Shown: piece after piece, positions 1 through 5,245 of the stretch
Position numbering within the stretch: the stretch's first letter is position 1
Layout of the letters: each line of letters starts with the position of its first letter
Origin: Lachnospiraceae bacterium
Lineage (GTDB): Bacteria > Bacillota > Clostridia > Lachnospirales > Lachnospiraceae
DNA length: 5,245 nucleotides
NCBI GenBank assembly: GCA_017613225.1
Contig: JAGAEH010000134.1
Span: 1-5,245 of the forward strand
Reading direction: 5' to 3'
Made by a program: the position numbers and the translations under genes
Notes under the pieces: model-generated
Told to the model about the DNA's origin: nothing
Seen by the model: the letters and a program-made list of their open reading frames with translations, nothing else
The model's database searches: none

Positions 1-1
1 C

Positions 2-475
2 GAGGTGATGAAGATCGGCGGCAAGAACATCCCGCTTTTAGAGGGCACCTGTGTGCGCACGGAGCGGGCCTTCCAGGACAATTTTGACGAAGACCTCTTC
101 TACAAACTGCACGTAGCCTACCGCCGCCATCACGTGGCGACCCGCATCTGGGTGGACCTGACGCTGAACTACTTCGGCGGCACAATCGGCGAGGCCTGCG
201 AGATCTATAAGAGGGAACTGGGACTGGACTTCACCTCCGCCAGGGGACAGGTGCTGGCCCATCAGACCATGCGCGGCTATTTCAACTGCTACTACTACGG
301 CCTTCGAAAACTGGAGCAATGGGAGAAGGAGTACGGCTTTGACAAGAAAGAGTACACGGAACTGCTGTTCTCCGCCGGCTTTGTCAGCATGGAGACCTTC
401 AAAATGTTCCTGGACCTGACGCCGGAAGAGCGGGAACGGTACTGCCACGACTTCAAGAGCCTGTACATGGAATAG
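2..475 (+). CDS. C-terminal part of a DUF885-like protein (5' end outside window)
   Basis: The reading frame is open to the left edge (first whole codon GAG at 2-4), so this is a 3' fragment of about 158 residues ending at TAG 473-475. The GTG at 5 and ATG at 8 are probably internal codons. Counting from the GTG codon, residues 40-55 (RRHHVATRIWVDLTLNYFG), 61-75 (GEACEIYKRELGLDF) and 85-103 (HQTMRGYFNCYYYGLRKL), followed by FDKKEYTELLFSAGF at 112-126, line up with the last helices of DUF885 proteins as I remember them: a helix with a VVDTGLH-type motif, an EAI..M...TGL segment, a PGQA..Y..G...L..LR helix, then FD...FH..LL..G. DUF885 proteins are usually 550-600 residues, are related to zinc peptidase folds and have unknown substrates; the HExxH-like part would lie upstream of this window. 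Here the usual His and PGQ positions read N and HQT, so it is a divergent member. No signal or membrane segment is visible in the fragment. It ends before a terminator and is functionally separate from the ATPase genes. Family assignment is moderate. Confidence 0.62.
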   Translation, partial: EVMKIGGKNIPLLEGTCVRTERAFQDNFDEDLFYKLHVAYRRHHVATRIWVDLTLNYFGGTIGEACEIYKRELGLDFTSARGQVLAHQTMRGYFNCYYYGLRKLEQWEKEYGFDKKEYTELLFSAGFVSMETFKMFLDLTPEERERYCHDFKSLYME

Positions 476-532
476 TCAGAACAGGGCGAGAGGATCCCGC
501 CCATCTGCGAAAGTTTACGGAATATCACGCTT

Positions 533-557
533 AAGGCCTTGTTTAAAGGCCTTTTTT
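533..557 (+). terminator. Rho-independent terminator after the DUF885-like gene
   Basis: AAGGCCTT (533-540) pairs perfectly with AAGGCCTT (546-553) around the 5-base loop GTTTA (541-545), giving an 8-bp stem. The run of T at 552-557 supplies the U tract. It lies 57 bases after the upstream stop codon and before the ATPase promoter candidate, so it most likely ends the upstream transcript. Each arm is itself a palindrome. The stem has only four G-C pairs, so some readthrough into the ATPase operon is possible. Confidence 0.75.
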
Positions 558-567
558 ATGCTAAAAT
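539..567 (+). promoter_or_regulatory. Candidate sigma-A promoter of the ATPase operon, overlapping the terminator
   Basis: An extended -10 element TGCTAAAAT (559-567; TAAAAT at 562-567 differs from TATAAT at one base and carries the upstream TGn) lies 17 bases after TTGTTT (539-544), a weak -35 that matches TTGACA only in TTG. Transcription would start near 574, leaving a leader of about 60 bases before ntpF. The -35 falls inside the loop and inner stem of the preceding terminator. The location at the head of the operon and the extended -10 support it; the poor -35 keeps confidence moderate. No operator for a known regulator was recognised. Confidence 0.45.
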
Positions 568-586
568 TCACATATCTATAGCTATC

Positions 587-607
587 ATCCGGTATCTATT
601 TCCGGAT
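587..607 (+). promoter_or_regulatory. Leader hairpin upstream of ntpF
   Basis: ATCCGG (587-592) is complementary to CCGGAT (602-607) across a 9-base loop (593-601), a 6-bp stem in the predicted 5' untranslated leader. There is no T tract after it, so it is not an intrinsic terminator. It ends 15 bases before the Shine-Dalgarno sequence and does not mask it. It could stabilise the transcript or be an inverted-repeat protein site in DNA; it could also be chance. Confidence 0.3.
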
Positions 608-622
608 CACCACACAATATAT

Positions 623-630
623 AGGAGGTG
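623..630 (+). promoter_or_regulatory. Ribosome-binding site of ntpF (sets the start at 636)
   Basis: AGGAGGTG is a near-perfect Shine-Dalgarno sequence. Its AGGAGG core ends 7 bases before ATG 636, an ideal distance. The in-frame GTG at 630 is part of this site and therefore cannot be the start codon. Confidence 0.85.
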
Positions 631-635
631 TGCCG

Positions 636-950
636 ATGACGTTCGAAGCGATCACCAGTATCGCACAGGCAGAGACCGAAGCCAGAGAGATGATCACGTC
701 TGCGGAAAGCAAGGCAAGGCAGATGCTGATCGACGCCGAAAAGGAAGGCCTGGAGGCCATAGAGACCGCCAGGAGCATGGCTGCGGACGAATGTGTTAAG
801 ATCGAAAACAGCGCACGGGAGACGGCTGCAAGCAAGGAGAAGATCGCCAACCGCAATACGGAGGACGAAAAGACCCGCCTGTACGAAGCCGCTCAGGCAA
901 AGATGGAAGAGGCGGCAGGCCTCGTCATTGAAAAGATCATCAGAGGGTAA
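636..950 (+). CDS. ntpF: V/A-type ATPase subunit G/H (peripheral-stalk coiled coil)
   Basis: A 104-residue protein that is almost wholly helical, rich in Ala, Glu, Lys and Arg, with no membrane segment or signal peptide. Residues about 5-98 form one continuous amphipathic coiled coil (for example AETEAREMITSAESKARQM, 12-30, and EAAQAKMEEAAGLVIEKII, 84-102); the short hydrophobic C-terminal segment GLVIEKIIRG is typical of the family. Its role is to pair with subunit E as a peripheral stalk that stops the catalytic head turning with the rotor. The family is usually about 100-110 residues, so it looks complete. Sequence conservation in coiled coils is low, so the call rests largely on size, composition and its place as the first gene before ntpI, as in the E. 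hirae ntp order. It ends 3 bases before ntpI and shares its frame. The E. hirae symbol ntpF denotes subunit G; many annotations call it subunit H (AhaH/AtpH), so it should not be confused with subunit F, encoded by ntpG. Confidence 0.85.
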   Translation: MTFEAITSIAQAETEAREMITSAESKARQMLIDAEKEGLEAIETARSMAADECVKIENSARETAASKEKIANRNTEDEKTRLYEAAQAKMEEAAGLVIEKIIRG

Positions 951-953
951 GCC

Positions 954-2942
954 ATGGCCATTCAGAAAATGAAAAAACTGAAGCTGGCTGTCCTGGATTC
1001 CAAACGGGACGATCTGCTGAAAGCCCTGGTAAAATGCGGCTGCGTGCAGATCGACGAGATGGAGGAAGAGCTGGCCGGCACCGGTTACGAGGAGCTGCTT
1101 TCCAAAAGCGACAGCGATCTGATCTCCCTGAAGGAGCAGCATCAGACCCTCACCTCCGCCATCTCCATCCTGAACGGCTACGCGCCGCAGAAGTCCAAAC
1201 TGCTTTCCGCGAAGCCGGAATTGGAAAAGGAAGTCTTCCTGGACGAGACCGGACTGGCGGAGGCCGTACAGACCGCGAAGCAGATCGTGGAAAAGGAAGG
1301 CCGCATCAAGCGGATCGCCGGCGATGAAAGCCGGGAGCGCAGCAACAAGGAGGCGCTGCTGCCCTGGGCCAATCTGGATATGCCGCTGGACTGCGAGGGC
1401 ACCCAGACTACTGCCGTCTACATGGGCATGATCCCCGCCCGCGTATCCCTGGACAAAGTGGAAAGGGAACTGGAGAACGTCAGCGAGCTGATCCAGCTGG
1501 ACCCCATTAGTACCGACAAGTCCCAGCACTATGTGGTGCTGATCTGCGCGAAGGACGTGGCAAACGAAGCGCTGGAGACCCTGCGGGGCTTCGGTTTTAC
1601 GCTGTCCACGCTGTCCGGCCAGAGCGGCGTCGCCAAGGCCAACATCATGGCTTCCAAGGCGCATCTGTCCAAACTCTTTAAGGAACGGAAAAATCTCCAG
1701 GAGGAGATCACGGCTCTCGGGGACAGACAGTCCGACCTGAAGCTGGCCGCCGACAAGCTGGCCACCAGGATCGCCATCGCTTCCTCCGACGAAAAGATGT
1801 TCCACACGGAGACCTCCGCCGTATTCACCGGCTGGGTACCGGAGGAGTCCGTTCCCGAAGTGGAGAAGATCTTCGGAACCTACGACTGCGCCTGGAGCCT
1901 GGAGGATCCGGCTCCCGAAGAGTATGGCGAAGTTCCCGTTAAACTGAAGAACAACAAATTCACCAACGCCCTGAACATGGTGACGGAGATGTACAGCCTG
2001 CCCCGTTACGGCACGCTGGATCCCAACCCGCTGATGGCCCCCTTCTTCATCCTGTTCTTCGGCCTGATGATGGCCGACATGGGTTACGGCATCATCATGG
2101 TGGTGGCCGCGGCCATTGCCATGAAGAAGATCAAGCCCCGCAAGGGATCGCTGTATTTCTGCCAGCTGCTGCTGTACTGCGGCATCGCCACCTTTGTCTG
2201 CGGCGCGCTGACGGGAAGCTTTTTCAGCGACGTGCTGGAACAGCTGTTCGGCATCCAGCTGCCCTACCTGTTCAGCCCGGTCAAGAACAGTACCATGGTG
2301 CTGTATGGCTCCATGGCCCTGGGCGCGCTGCACCTGAACACCGGCCTGGCCATCAACTTCTATAAGAAGGCCAAGTCCGGCAACCTGATCAGCGGCCTCT
2401 GCGAGGAAGTCCCTCTGTGGGTAATCCTCATCGGCGGCATCCTGATGGCCATCCCGATGCTCACCGGCAAAGCCCCCGGCCTGAAGACGGTGGGCCTCGT
2501 CATCCTGATCATCGGCGTAGCGGCGCTCCTCATCGGATCCGGCTACCTGGCCTACAGCCAGTCGAAGAAGATCACCAGCTTCATCACGGCGCCTTTCGGC
2601 GCTCTTTACAATACGGTGACCGGCTGGTTCGGCGACATTCTTTCCTACTCCCGTATCATGGCCCTGATGCTGGCCGGCGCAGTCATCGGACAGGTGTTCA
2701 ACACCGTCGCCACCATGCCCATGAAGGGGAGCGGCGTGAATCCGCTGACGATCATCGTGTTCGTGATCATCTTCCTGCTGGGCCACGCCATGAACCTGGG
2801 ACTGAACCTGCTGGGCTGCTACGTCCACGACCTGCGTCTGCAGGCCCTGGAGTATTTCGGCAAATTCTATGAGGACGGCGGCAGGGCCTTTACGCCCCTG
2901 ACCATCGACGGCAAGTACCTCAGAACAAAAGAGAACAATTAA
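954..2942 (+). CDS. ntpI: V/A-type ATPase subunit I (a-subunit, membrane stator)
   Basis: A 662-residue protein of normal family length (V_ATPase_I). Residues 1 to about 350 are a cytoplasmic arm with coiled-coil stretches (about 50-120 and 235-280) and the conserved FTGWVP motif at 291-296. The membrane half starts after DPNPLMAPFF (356-365), with FFGLMMADMGYG at 368-379. Hydrophobic segments near 361-389, 400-425, 447-470, 487-503, 510-533, 541-560, 561-585 and 597-625 suggest the usual eight helices. The essential stator arginine is R567 in LSYSRIMALMLAGAVIG (563-579), which releases the ion from the ring carboxylate. H611, E633 and R644 fall in the conserved closing block (LGHAMN at 609-614, VHDLRLQALEYFGKFY at 624-639, GGR at 642-644). 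The arm contacts the peripheral stalks (NtpE/NtpF). Start: ATG 954, with AGAGGG (942-947) upstream overlapping the end of ntpF; the two genes are 3 bases apart and probably translationally coupled. Confidence 0.97.
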   Translation: MAIQKMKKLKLAVLDSKRDDLLKALVKCGCVQIDEMEEELAGTGYEELLSKSDSDLISLKEQHQTLTSAISILNGYAPQKSKLLSAKPELEKEVFLDETGLAEAVQTAKQIVEKEGRIKRIAGDESRERSNKEALLPWANLDMPLDCEGTQTTAVYMGMIPARVSLDKVERELENVSELIQLDPISTDKSQHYVVLICAKDVANEALETLRGFGFTLSTLSGQSGVAKANIMASKAHLSKLFKERKNLQEEITALGDRQSDLKLAADKLATRIAIASSDEKMFHTETSAVFTGWVPEESVPEVEKIFGTYDCAWSLEDPAPEEYGEVPVKLKNNKFTNALNMVTEMYSLPRYGTLDPNPLMAPFFILFFGLMMADMGYGIIMVVAAAIAMKKIKPRKGSLYFCQLLLYCGIATFVCGALTGSFFSDVLEQLFGIQLPYLFSPVKNSTMVLYGSMALGALHLNTGLAINFYKKAKSGNLISGLCEEVPLWVILIGGILMAIPMLTGKAPGLKTVGLVILIIGVAALLIGSGYLAYSQSKKITSFITAPFGALYNTVTGWFGDILSYSRIMALMLAGAVIGQVFNTVATMPMKGSGVNPLTIIVFVIIFLLGHAMNLGLNLLGCYVHDLRLQALEYFGKFYEDGGRAFTPLTIDGKYLRTKENN

Positions 2943-2968
2943 GAACAAATATTCTTTATTTAAAATTT

Positions 2969-2975
2969 AAGGAGG
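2969..2975 (+). promoter_or_regulatory. Strong ribosome-binding site of ntpK in an AT-rich initiation region
   Basis: AAGGAGG ends 9 bases before ATG 2985. It is preceded by a strongly A/T-rich stretch (about 2943-2970) lacking stable pairing, unlike the GC-rich sequence around it. Such unstructured A/U-rich leaders favour high translation initiation, which fits the need for several ring subunits per complex. Confidence 0.8.
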
Positions 2976-2984
2976 ATAGGAACT

Positions 2985-3467
2985 ATGGAAACTTTATTGC
3001 AGAGCATCGGAGGAACTGCGTTAGGCCTTCTGGGTGCGGCTCTGGCAGCGCTGCTGGCGGGCATCGGCTCCGCCAAGGGTACCGGCATGACCGGTCAGGC
3101 AGGCGCGGGACTGGTATCCGAGGATCCCAGCAAATCCGGTAAGGTCATGATCCTTCAGGTCATCCCCGGTACGCAGGGTCTGTACGGCTTCGTCATTTTC
3201 TTCCTGGCATTCATGAAAGTCAGCGGTGCCGGCGCGGCCCTTACCGTGGAGCAGGGCATGCAGGTCATCAACGCCTGCCTTCCCATTGCCGTCGGCGGTC
3301 TGCTTTCCGCCATCGCACAGGGCAAGGTTGCCGTGGCGTCCATCAACATCCTGGCCAAGAAGCCGGATGACTGGGCCAAGGGCATGATCATGTGTATCGT
3401 CGTAGAGTTCTACGCGATCCTTTGCCTGCTGGCATCTTTCCTGATGCTGAACTCCATCACGTTATAA
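2985..3467 (+). CDS. ntpK: V/A-type ATPase subunit K (proteolipid, rotor ring; probably Na+-binding)
   Basis: A 160-residue, very hydrophobic protein with four helices (about 8-44, 53-78, 88-124, 131-157), an internal duplication of the two-helix c-subunit: compare LLAGIGSAKG (23-32) with LLSAIAQGKV (106-115). The ring made from it carries ions past NtpI. The ion carboxylate is E141 in VVEFYAIL (139-146); the equivalent place in the first hairpin is Q64 in IPGTQGLYGF (60-69), so there is one carboxylate per four helices, as in vacuolar-type ring subunits. T63, Q64, Q112 and E141 match the T64, Q65, Q110 and E139 that bind Na+ in the E. hirae NtpK ring (established for that protein, recalled from memory), so Na+ coupling is inferred. 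The E. hirae protein is 156 residues. The gene ends with the in-frame double stop TAA TAG (3465-3470). It lies 42 bases after ntpI, the longest gap in the operon. Confidence 0.97.
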   Translation: METLLQSIGGTALGLLGAALAALLAGIGSAKGTGMTGQAGAGLVSEDPSKSGKVMILQVIPGTQGLYGFVIFFLAFMKVSGAGAALTVEQGMQVINACLPIAVGGLLSAIAQGKVAVASINILAKKPDDWAKGMIMCIVVEFYAILCLLASFLMLNSITL

Positions 3468-3486
3468 TAGTTTGAGAGGATGATCT

Positions 3487-4074
3487 ATGAAGGGCACTGA
3501 AAACATCATCGCACATATCAAGGCCGATGCGCAGGCAAAGGCCGATGCGATCACCGCAGAGGCAGAAAAGCAGTGCGCCGATATCCGCGAAGAGTTTAAC
3601 AACAAGGCCAAGGGCATTTACGTGGATGTGATCACCCGCGGGCAGAAAGCCGGCGACGACCTGGTGGAGAGCCGGGAGCGCATCATCGGCATGGAAGCCA
3701 AGAAGGAGATCCTGGCCATGAAGCAGGAGATGGTCGCCAAGGCCTTCGACACGGCCGAAAAGCGGATCCTCTCCATGCCGAAGGAGGAGTATCTGAAGTT
3801 CCTGACCGGACTGATCGTCAGATCCGCTGTCACCGGCACCGAAGAGGTCGTTTTAAACCAGGCCGACGCCGTCAGTCTCGGCAAGGAACTGATCAAGATG
3901 GCCGATGCGGAATTCGAAGGGGGCAAGTTCAAGCTCTCCAAGAATACCGGCGATTTTGCCGGCGGTCTGATTTTAAAGCGCGGAAACATCGAAGTGAACT
4001 GCACGGTGGAACTGTTGATCGATCTTTGCAAGGCGGAGCTTTCCGCGGACGTTGCGAAGGTTCTGTTTTCATAA
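3487..4074 (+). CDS. ntpE: V/A-type ATPase subunit E (peripheral stalk)
   Basis: A 195-residue soluble protein of usual family length (vATP-synt_E). Residues about 5-95 are a long charged helix that pairs with NtpF into the peripheral stalk (IKADAQAKADAITAEAEKQ at 11-29 shows the repeating Ala/charged pattern). Residues about 98-195 form the globular head that binds the top of the catalytic A3B3 hexamer; its hallmark is GDFAGGLIL (155-163), followed by the IEVNCTVELLID segment at 168-179. The start at ATG 3487 follows the GA-rich site GAGAGGA (3474-3480) with 6 bases between. It lies 19 bases after ntpK and 24 before ntpC. Three Cys (30, 172, 181) are present with no obvious metal motif. No oddities of length or frame. 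Confidence 0.95.
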   Translation: MKGTENIIAHIKADAQAKADAITAEAEKQCADIREEFNNKAKGIYVDVITRGQKAGDDLVESRERIIGMEAKKEILAMKQEMVAKAFDTAEKRILSMPKEEYLKFLTGLIVRSAVTGTEEVVLNQADAVSLGKELIKMADAEFEGGKFKLSKNTGDFAGGLILKRGNIEVNCTVELLIDLCKAELSADVAKVLFS

Positions 4075-4098
4075 GGGATCCCGACAGGGGGAAGACAG

Positions 4099-5091
4099 AT
4101 GGCTAAAAGACAAGAAGACTATCTTACATTATCCGCGATCCTGCGGGCACGCGAGCCGAAGATGCTGAGCAAGGAGAAGGCCGCGCGCATGCTGGAGGCC
4201 GCCAGTTTTGAAGACGCGGCCAAGGCCCTGACGGACTGCGGTTATGAAGATATGTCGCAGATGAACGCGAGGGAGATCGAAGAGAGCCTCGAAAAGCACC
4301 GCGGCGAGATCTACGATGAGCTCACCAAGCTTTCTCCGGACAGTACCGTCACGGATCTGTTCCGCATGAAGTACGACTACCACAACGCCAAGGTGATCAT
4401 CAAGTCCGAGGCCATGGGGCTTTCGGCGGTCAGACTGCTGTCCGACGCCGGCCGCGTGGACAAGAACAAGCTGAAGAGCGCGTACGAGAACGAAGACATG
4501 AAGGAGATCCCTCCTGTCCTGGCCAAGGCCATGGAGGAGGCGAGATCCCTGCTGGCGCGGACTTCCAATCCCCAGCAGGCCGACTTCATTCTGGACCGCG
4601 CGTATTTCAAGGAGTTCGCCGACGAAGCCGCTTCGGAAAAGAACGATTTCCTGTGCGGCTATGCCAGACTGATGATCGACGCCTCCAATCTGAAGGCGGC
4701 CGTCCGCACCATGAAGATGGGCAAGGACACCGCGTTCTTAAAGGAAGCGCTTGTGGAGGGCGGCAATGTGGAGCCGGCCAGGCTTCTGGCCGCGGAGGAC
4801 AAGGACAGCCTTGCTGCGCTGTTCTCCTGGTCTGATCTGTCCGCCGCCGCTGCCCTGCTGGGCGACGTGGTGGAAGGCGGCTCCATGACACAGTTTGAGC
4901 TGGCCTGCGACAACGCGCTGAACAAGTATCTCCAGAAGGCCAAGATGGTCAGTTACGGCAGTGAAGCCGTAGTGGCTTACTGCGCCGCGCTGGAGAACGA
5001 GATGACGGCTGTCCGCATGATCCTCACCGGCCGCCTGGCCAAGGTGGATCCCCAGACCATAAAAGAAAGGCTGCGTGATCTGTATGCTTAA
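4099..5091 (+). CDS. ntpC: V/A-type ATPase subunit C (d-like, links rotor ring to central stalk)
   Basis: A 330-residue soluble, helical protein of typical length for the vATP-synt_AC39 family. It sits as a funnel on the NtpK ring and receives the central stalk, so that rotation is passed to the membrane rotor. Family marks seen: DLFRMKYDYHNAKVIIKSE (86-104, the K.DYHN.K block), PQQADFILDRAYF (158-170), MIDASNLKAAVR (192-203), and the C-terminal block SYGSEAVVAYCAALENEM (285-302) running into VRMILTGRLA (305-314) and IKERLRDLYA (321-330). These recur in each of the three pseudo-symmetric lobes of the family. No membrane segment or signal peptide. Start ATG 4099 follows AGGGGGA (4086-4092) with a 6-base gap; the next in-frame start would cut off the conserved N-terminus. 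Its last codons overlap the start of ntpG by 8 bases. Confidence 0.95.
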   Translation: MAKRQEDYLTLSAILRAREPKMLSKEKAARMLEAASFEDAAKALTDCGYEDMSQMNAREIEESLEKHRGEIYDELTKLSPDSTVTDLFRMKYDYHNAKVIIKSEAMGLSAVRLLSDAGRVDKNKLKSAYENEDMKEIPPVLAKAMEEARSLLARTSNPQQADFILDRAYFKEFADEAASEKNDFLCGYARLMIDASNLKAAVRTMKMGKDTAFLKEALVEGGNVEPARLLAAEDKDSLAALFSWSDLSAAAALLGDVVEGGSMTQFELACDNALNKYLQKAKMVSYGSEAVVAYCAALENEMTAVRMILTGRLAKVDPQTIKERLRDLYA

Positions 5092-5245
5092 AATTGCGGT
5101 GATTGGCGGAAGCGAGACGGTAATGGGCTTTAAGGCTCTGGGCCTTACGGCCTGCCCGGCCGCGAATGTGGAAGAGGCGCAGGCCGCGCTCCGTTCCCTG
5201 ACCAGGGAGAGCGAGGACTATGCCATCATCTACATCGAAGAGACC
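5084..5245 (+). CDS. ntpG: V/A-type ATPase subunit F (central stalk), 3' end outside window
   Basis: An open frame of 54 codons running off the right edge. The translation begins MLKIAVIGGSETVMGFKALG and continues with NVEEAQAALRSL (28-39) and DYAIIYIEE (45-53). This is the N-terminal half of the ATP-synt_F family: a first beta strand ending in a glycine turn, the TVMGFKALG motif, a helix, and the second beta strand. Members are about 100-110 residues, so roughly half is missing. Subunit F binds subunit D in the central rotor shaft and can modulate activity. The ATG at 5084 overlaps ntpC by 8 bases, implying coupled translation. An in-frame GTG at 5075 is an alternative start, adding three residues; the nearest Shine-Dalgarno-like run AAAGAAAGG (5062-5070) is 4 bases from the GTG and 13 from the ATG, neither ideal. 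ATG is preferred because it matches the family N-terminus. In E. hirae this gene is ntpG. Confidence 0.92.
   Translation, partial: MLKIAVIGGSETVMGFKALGLTACPAANVEEAQAALRSLTRESEDYAIIYIEET

Noticed and set aside
484..502. GGGCG/CGCCC inverted repeat just after the upstream stop codon.
   Set aside because: Only five contiguous pairs plus a mismatch, with no T tract. The hairpin at 533-557 is a much better terminator.
583..588. TATCAT as an alternative -10 for the operon.
   Set aside because: No acceptable -35 at 16-18 bases and no TGn extension; TAAAAT at 562-567 is better.
936..956. Possible fusion of ntpF and ntpI, because they share a frame and are separated by one stop and one codon.
   Set aside because: A clean TAA stop, a good ATG with an AGAGGG site, and normal lengths of both proteins show ordinary adjacent genes.
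585..2948. A 787-codon open frame on the minus strand across ntpF and ntpI.
   Set aside because: It is in register with the ntpF and ntpI codons, so its stops could only arise from sense codons TTA, CTA or TCA, which these genes avoid. Its translation is rich in His, Gln, Gly and Asp with no recognisable domain, and the sense strand encodes clear conserved proteins.
3520..3549. 12-base direct repeat AAGGCCGATGCG at 18-base spacing in ntpE.
   Set aside because: It encodes the KADA pattern of the coiled coil and occurs only twice; it is explained by protein periodicity rather than a DNA element.
4075..4098. GGGATCCC palindrome between ntpE and ntpC as a regulatory site.
   Set aside because: A short 8-base palindrome in a 24-base gap with no T tract; it is not distinguishable from chance.

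Overview
The window holds the 5' half of an operon for a rotary V/A-type ATPase (the bacterial 'ntp' type), preceded by the tail of an unrelated gene. Reading left to right: the C-terminal end of a protein that looks like the DUF885 family (cut by the left edge); a 160-base intergenic region with a rho-independent terminator, a candidate promoter that partly overlaps it, and a small leader hairpin; then ntpF (peripheral-stalk subunit G/H), ntpI (subunit I/a, membrane stator), ntpK (the ion-carrying rotor subunit), ntpE (peripheral-stalk subunit E), ntpC (subunit C/d, rotor-ring connector) and the first 54 codons of ntpG (central-stalk subunit F), cut by the right edge. All genes are on the + strand, with gaps of 3 to 42 bases or a short overlap, and there is no terminator inside the cluster, so it reads as one transcript running out of the window.

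The order F-I-K-E-C-G matches, from memory, the Enterococcus hirae sodium-pump operon ntpFIKECGABDHJ. On that pattern the catalytic A and B subunits and the central-stalk D subunit should lie just to the right. Strong AGGAGG-type ribosome-binding sites, the gene order and the moderately high GC with G/C-rich third codon positions suggest a GC-richer anaerobic Firmicute (Clostridia class). This is an inference from style and synteny, and the genus cannot be read from the sequence.

How the parts work together: NtpK subunits form the membrane ring that carries ions; NtpI supplies the essential arginine (R567) and the half-channels next to the ring; NtpC caps the ring and connects it to the central stalk (NtpG plus the expected NtpD); NtpE and NtpF pair as coiled-coil peripheral stalks that hold the catalytic A3B3 head (encoded beyond the window) against rotation. 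NtpK has a single carboxylate per four-helix subunit (E141) together with the T63/Q64/Q112 polar set known to bind Na+ in E. hirae, so a Na+-translocating enzyme is the best reading.

I found no undescribed system. The window is a well-understood operon. The points worth a second look are the predicted ion specificity, the terminator/promoter overlap and leader hairpin, the AT-rich translation-initiation region in front of the ring subunit, and the divergent DUF885-like tail.
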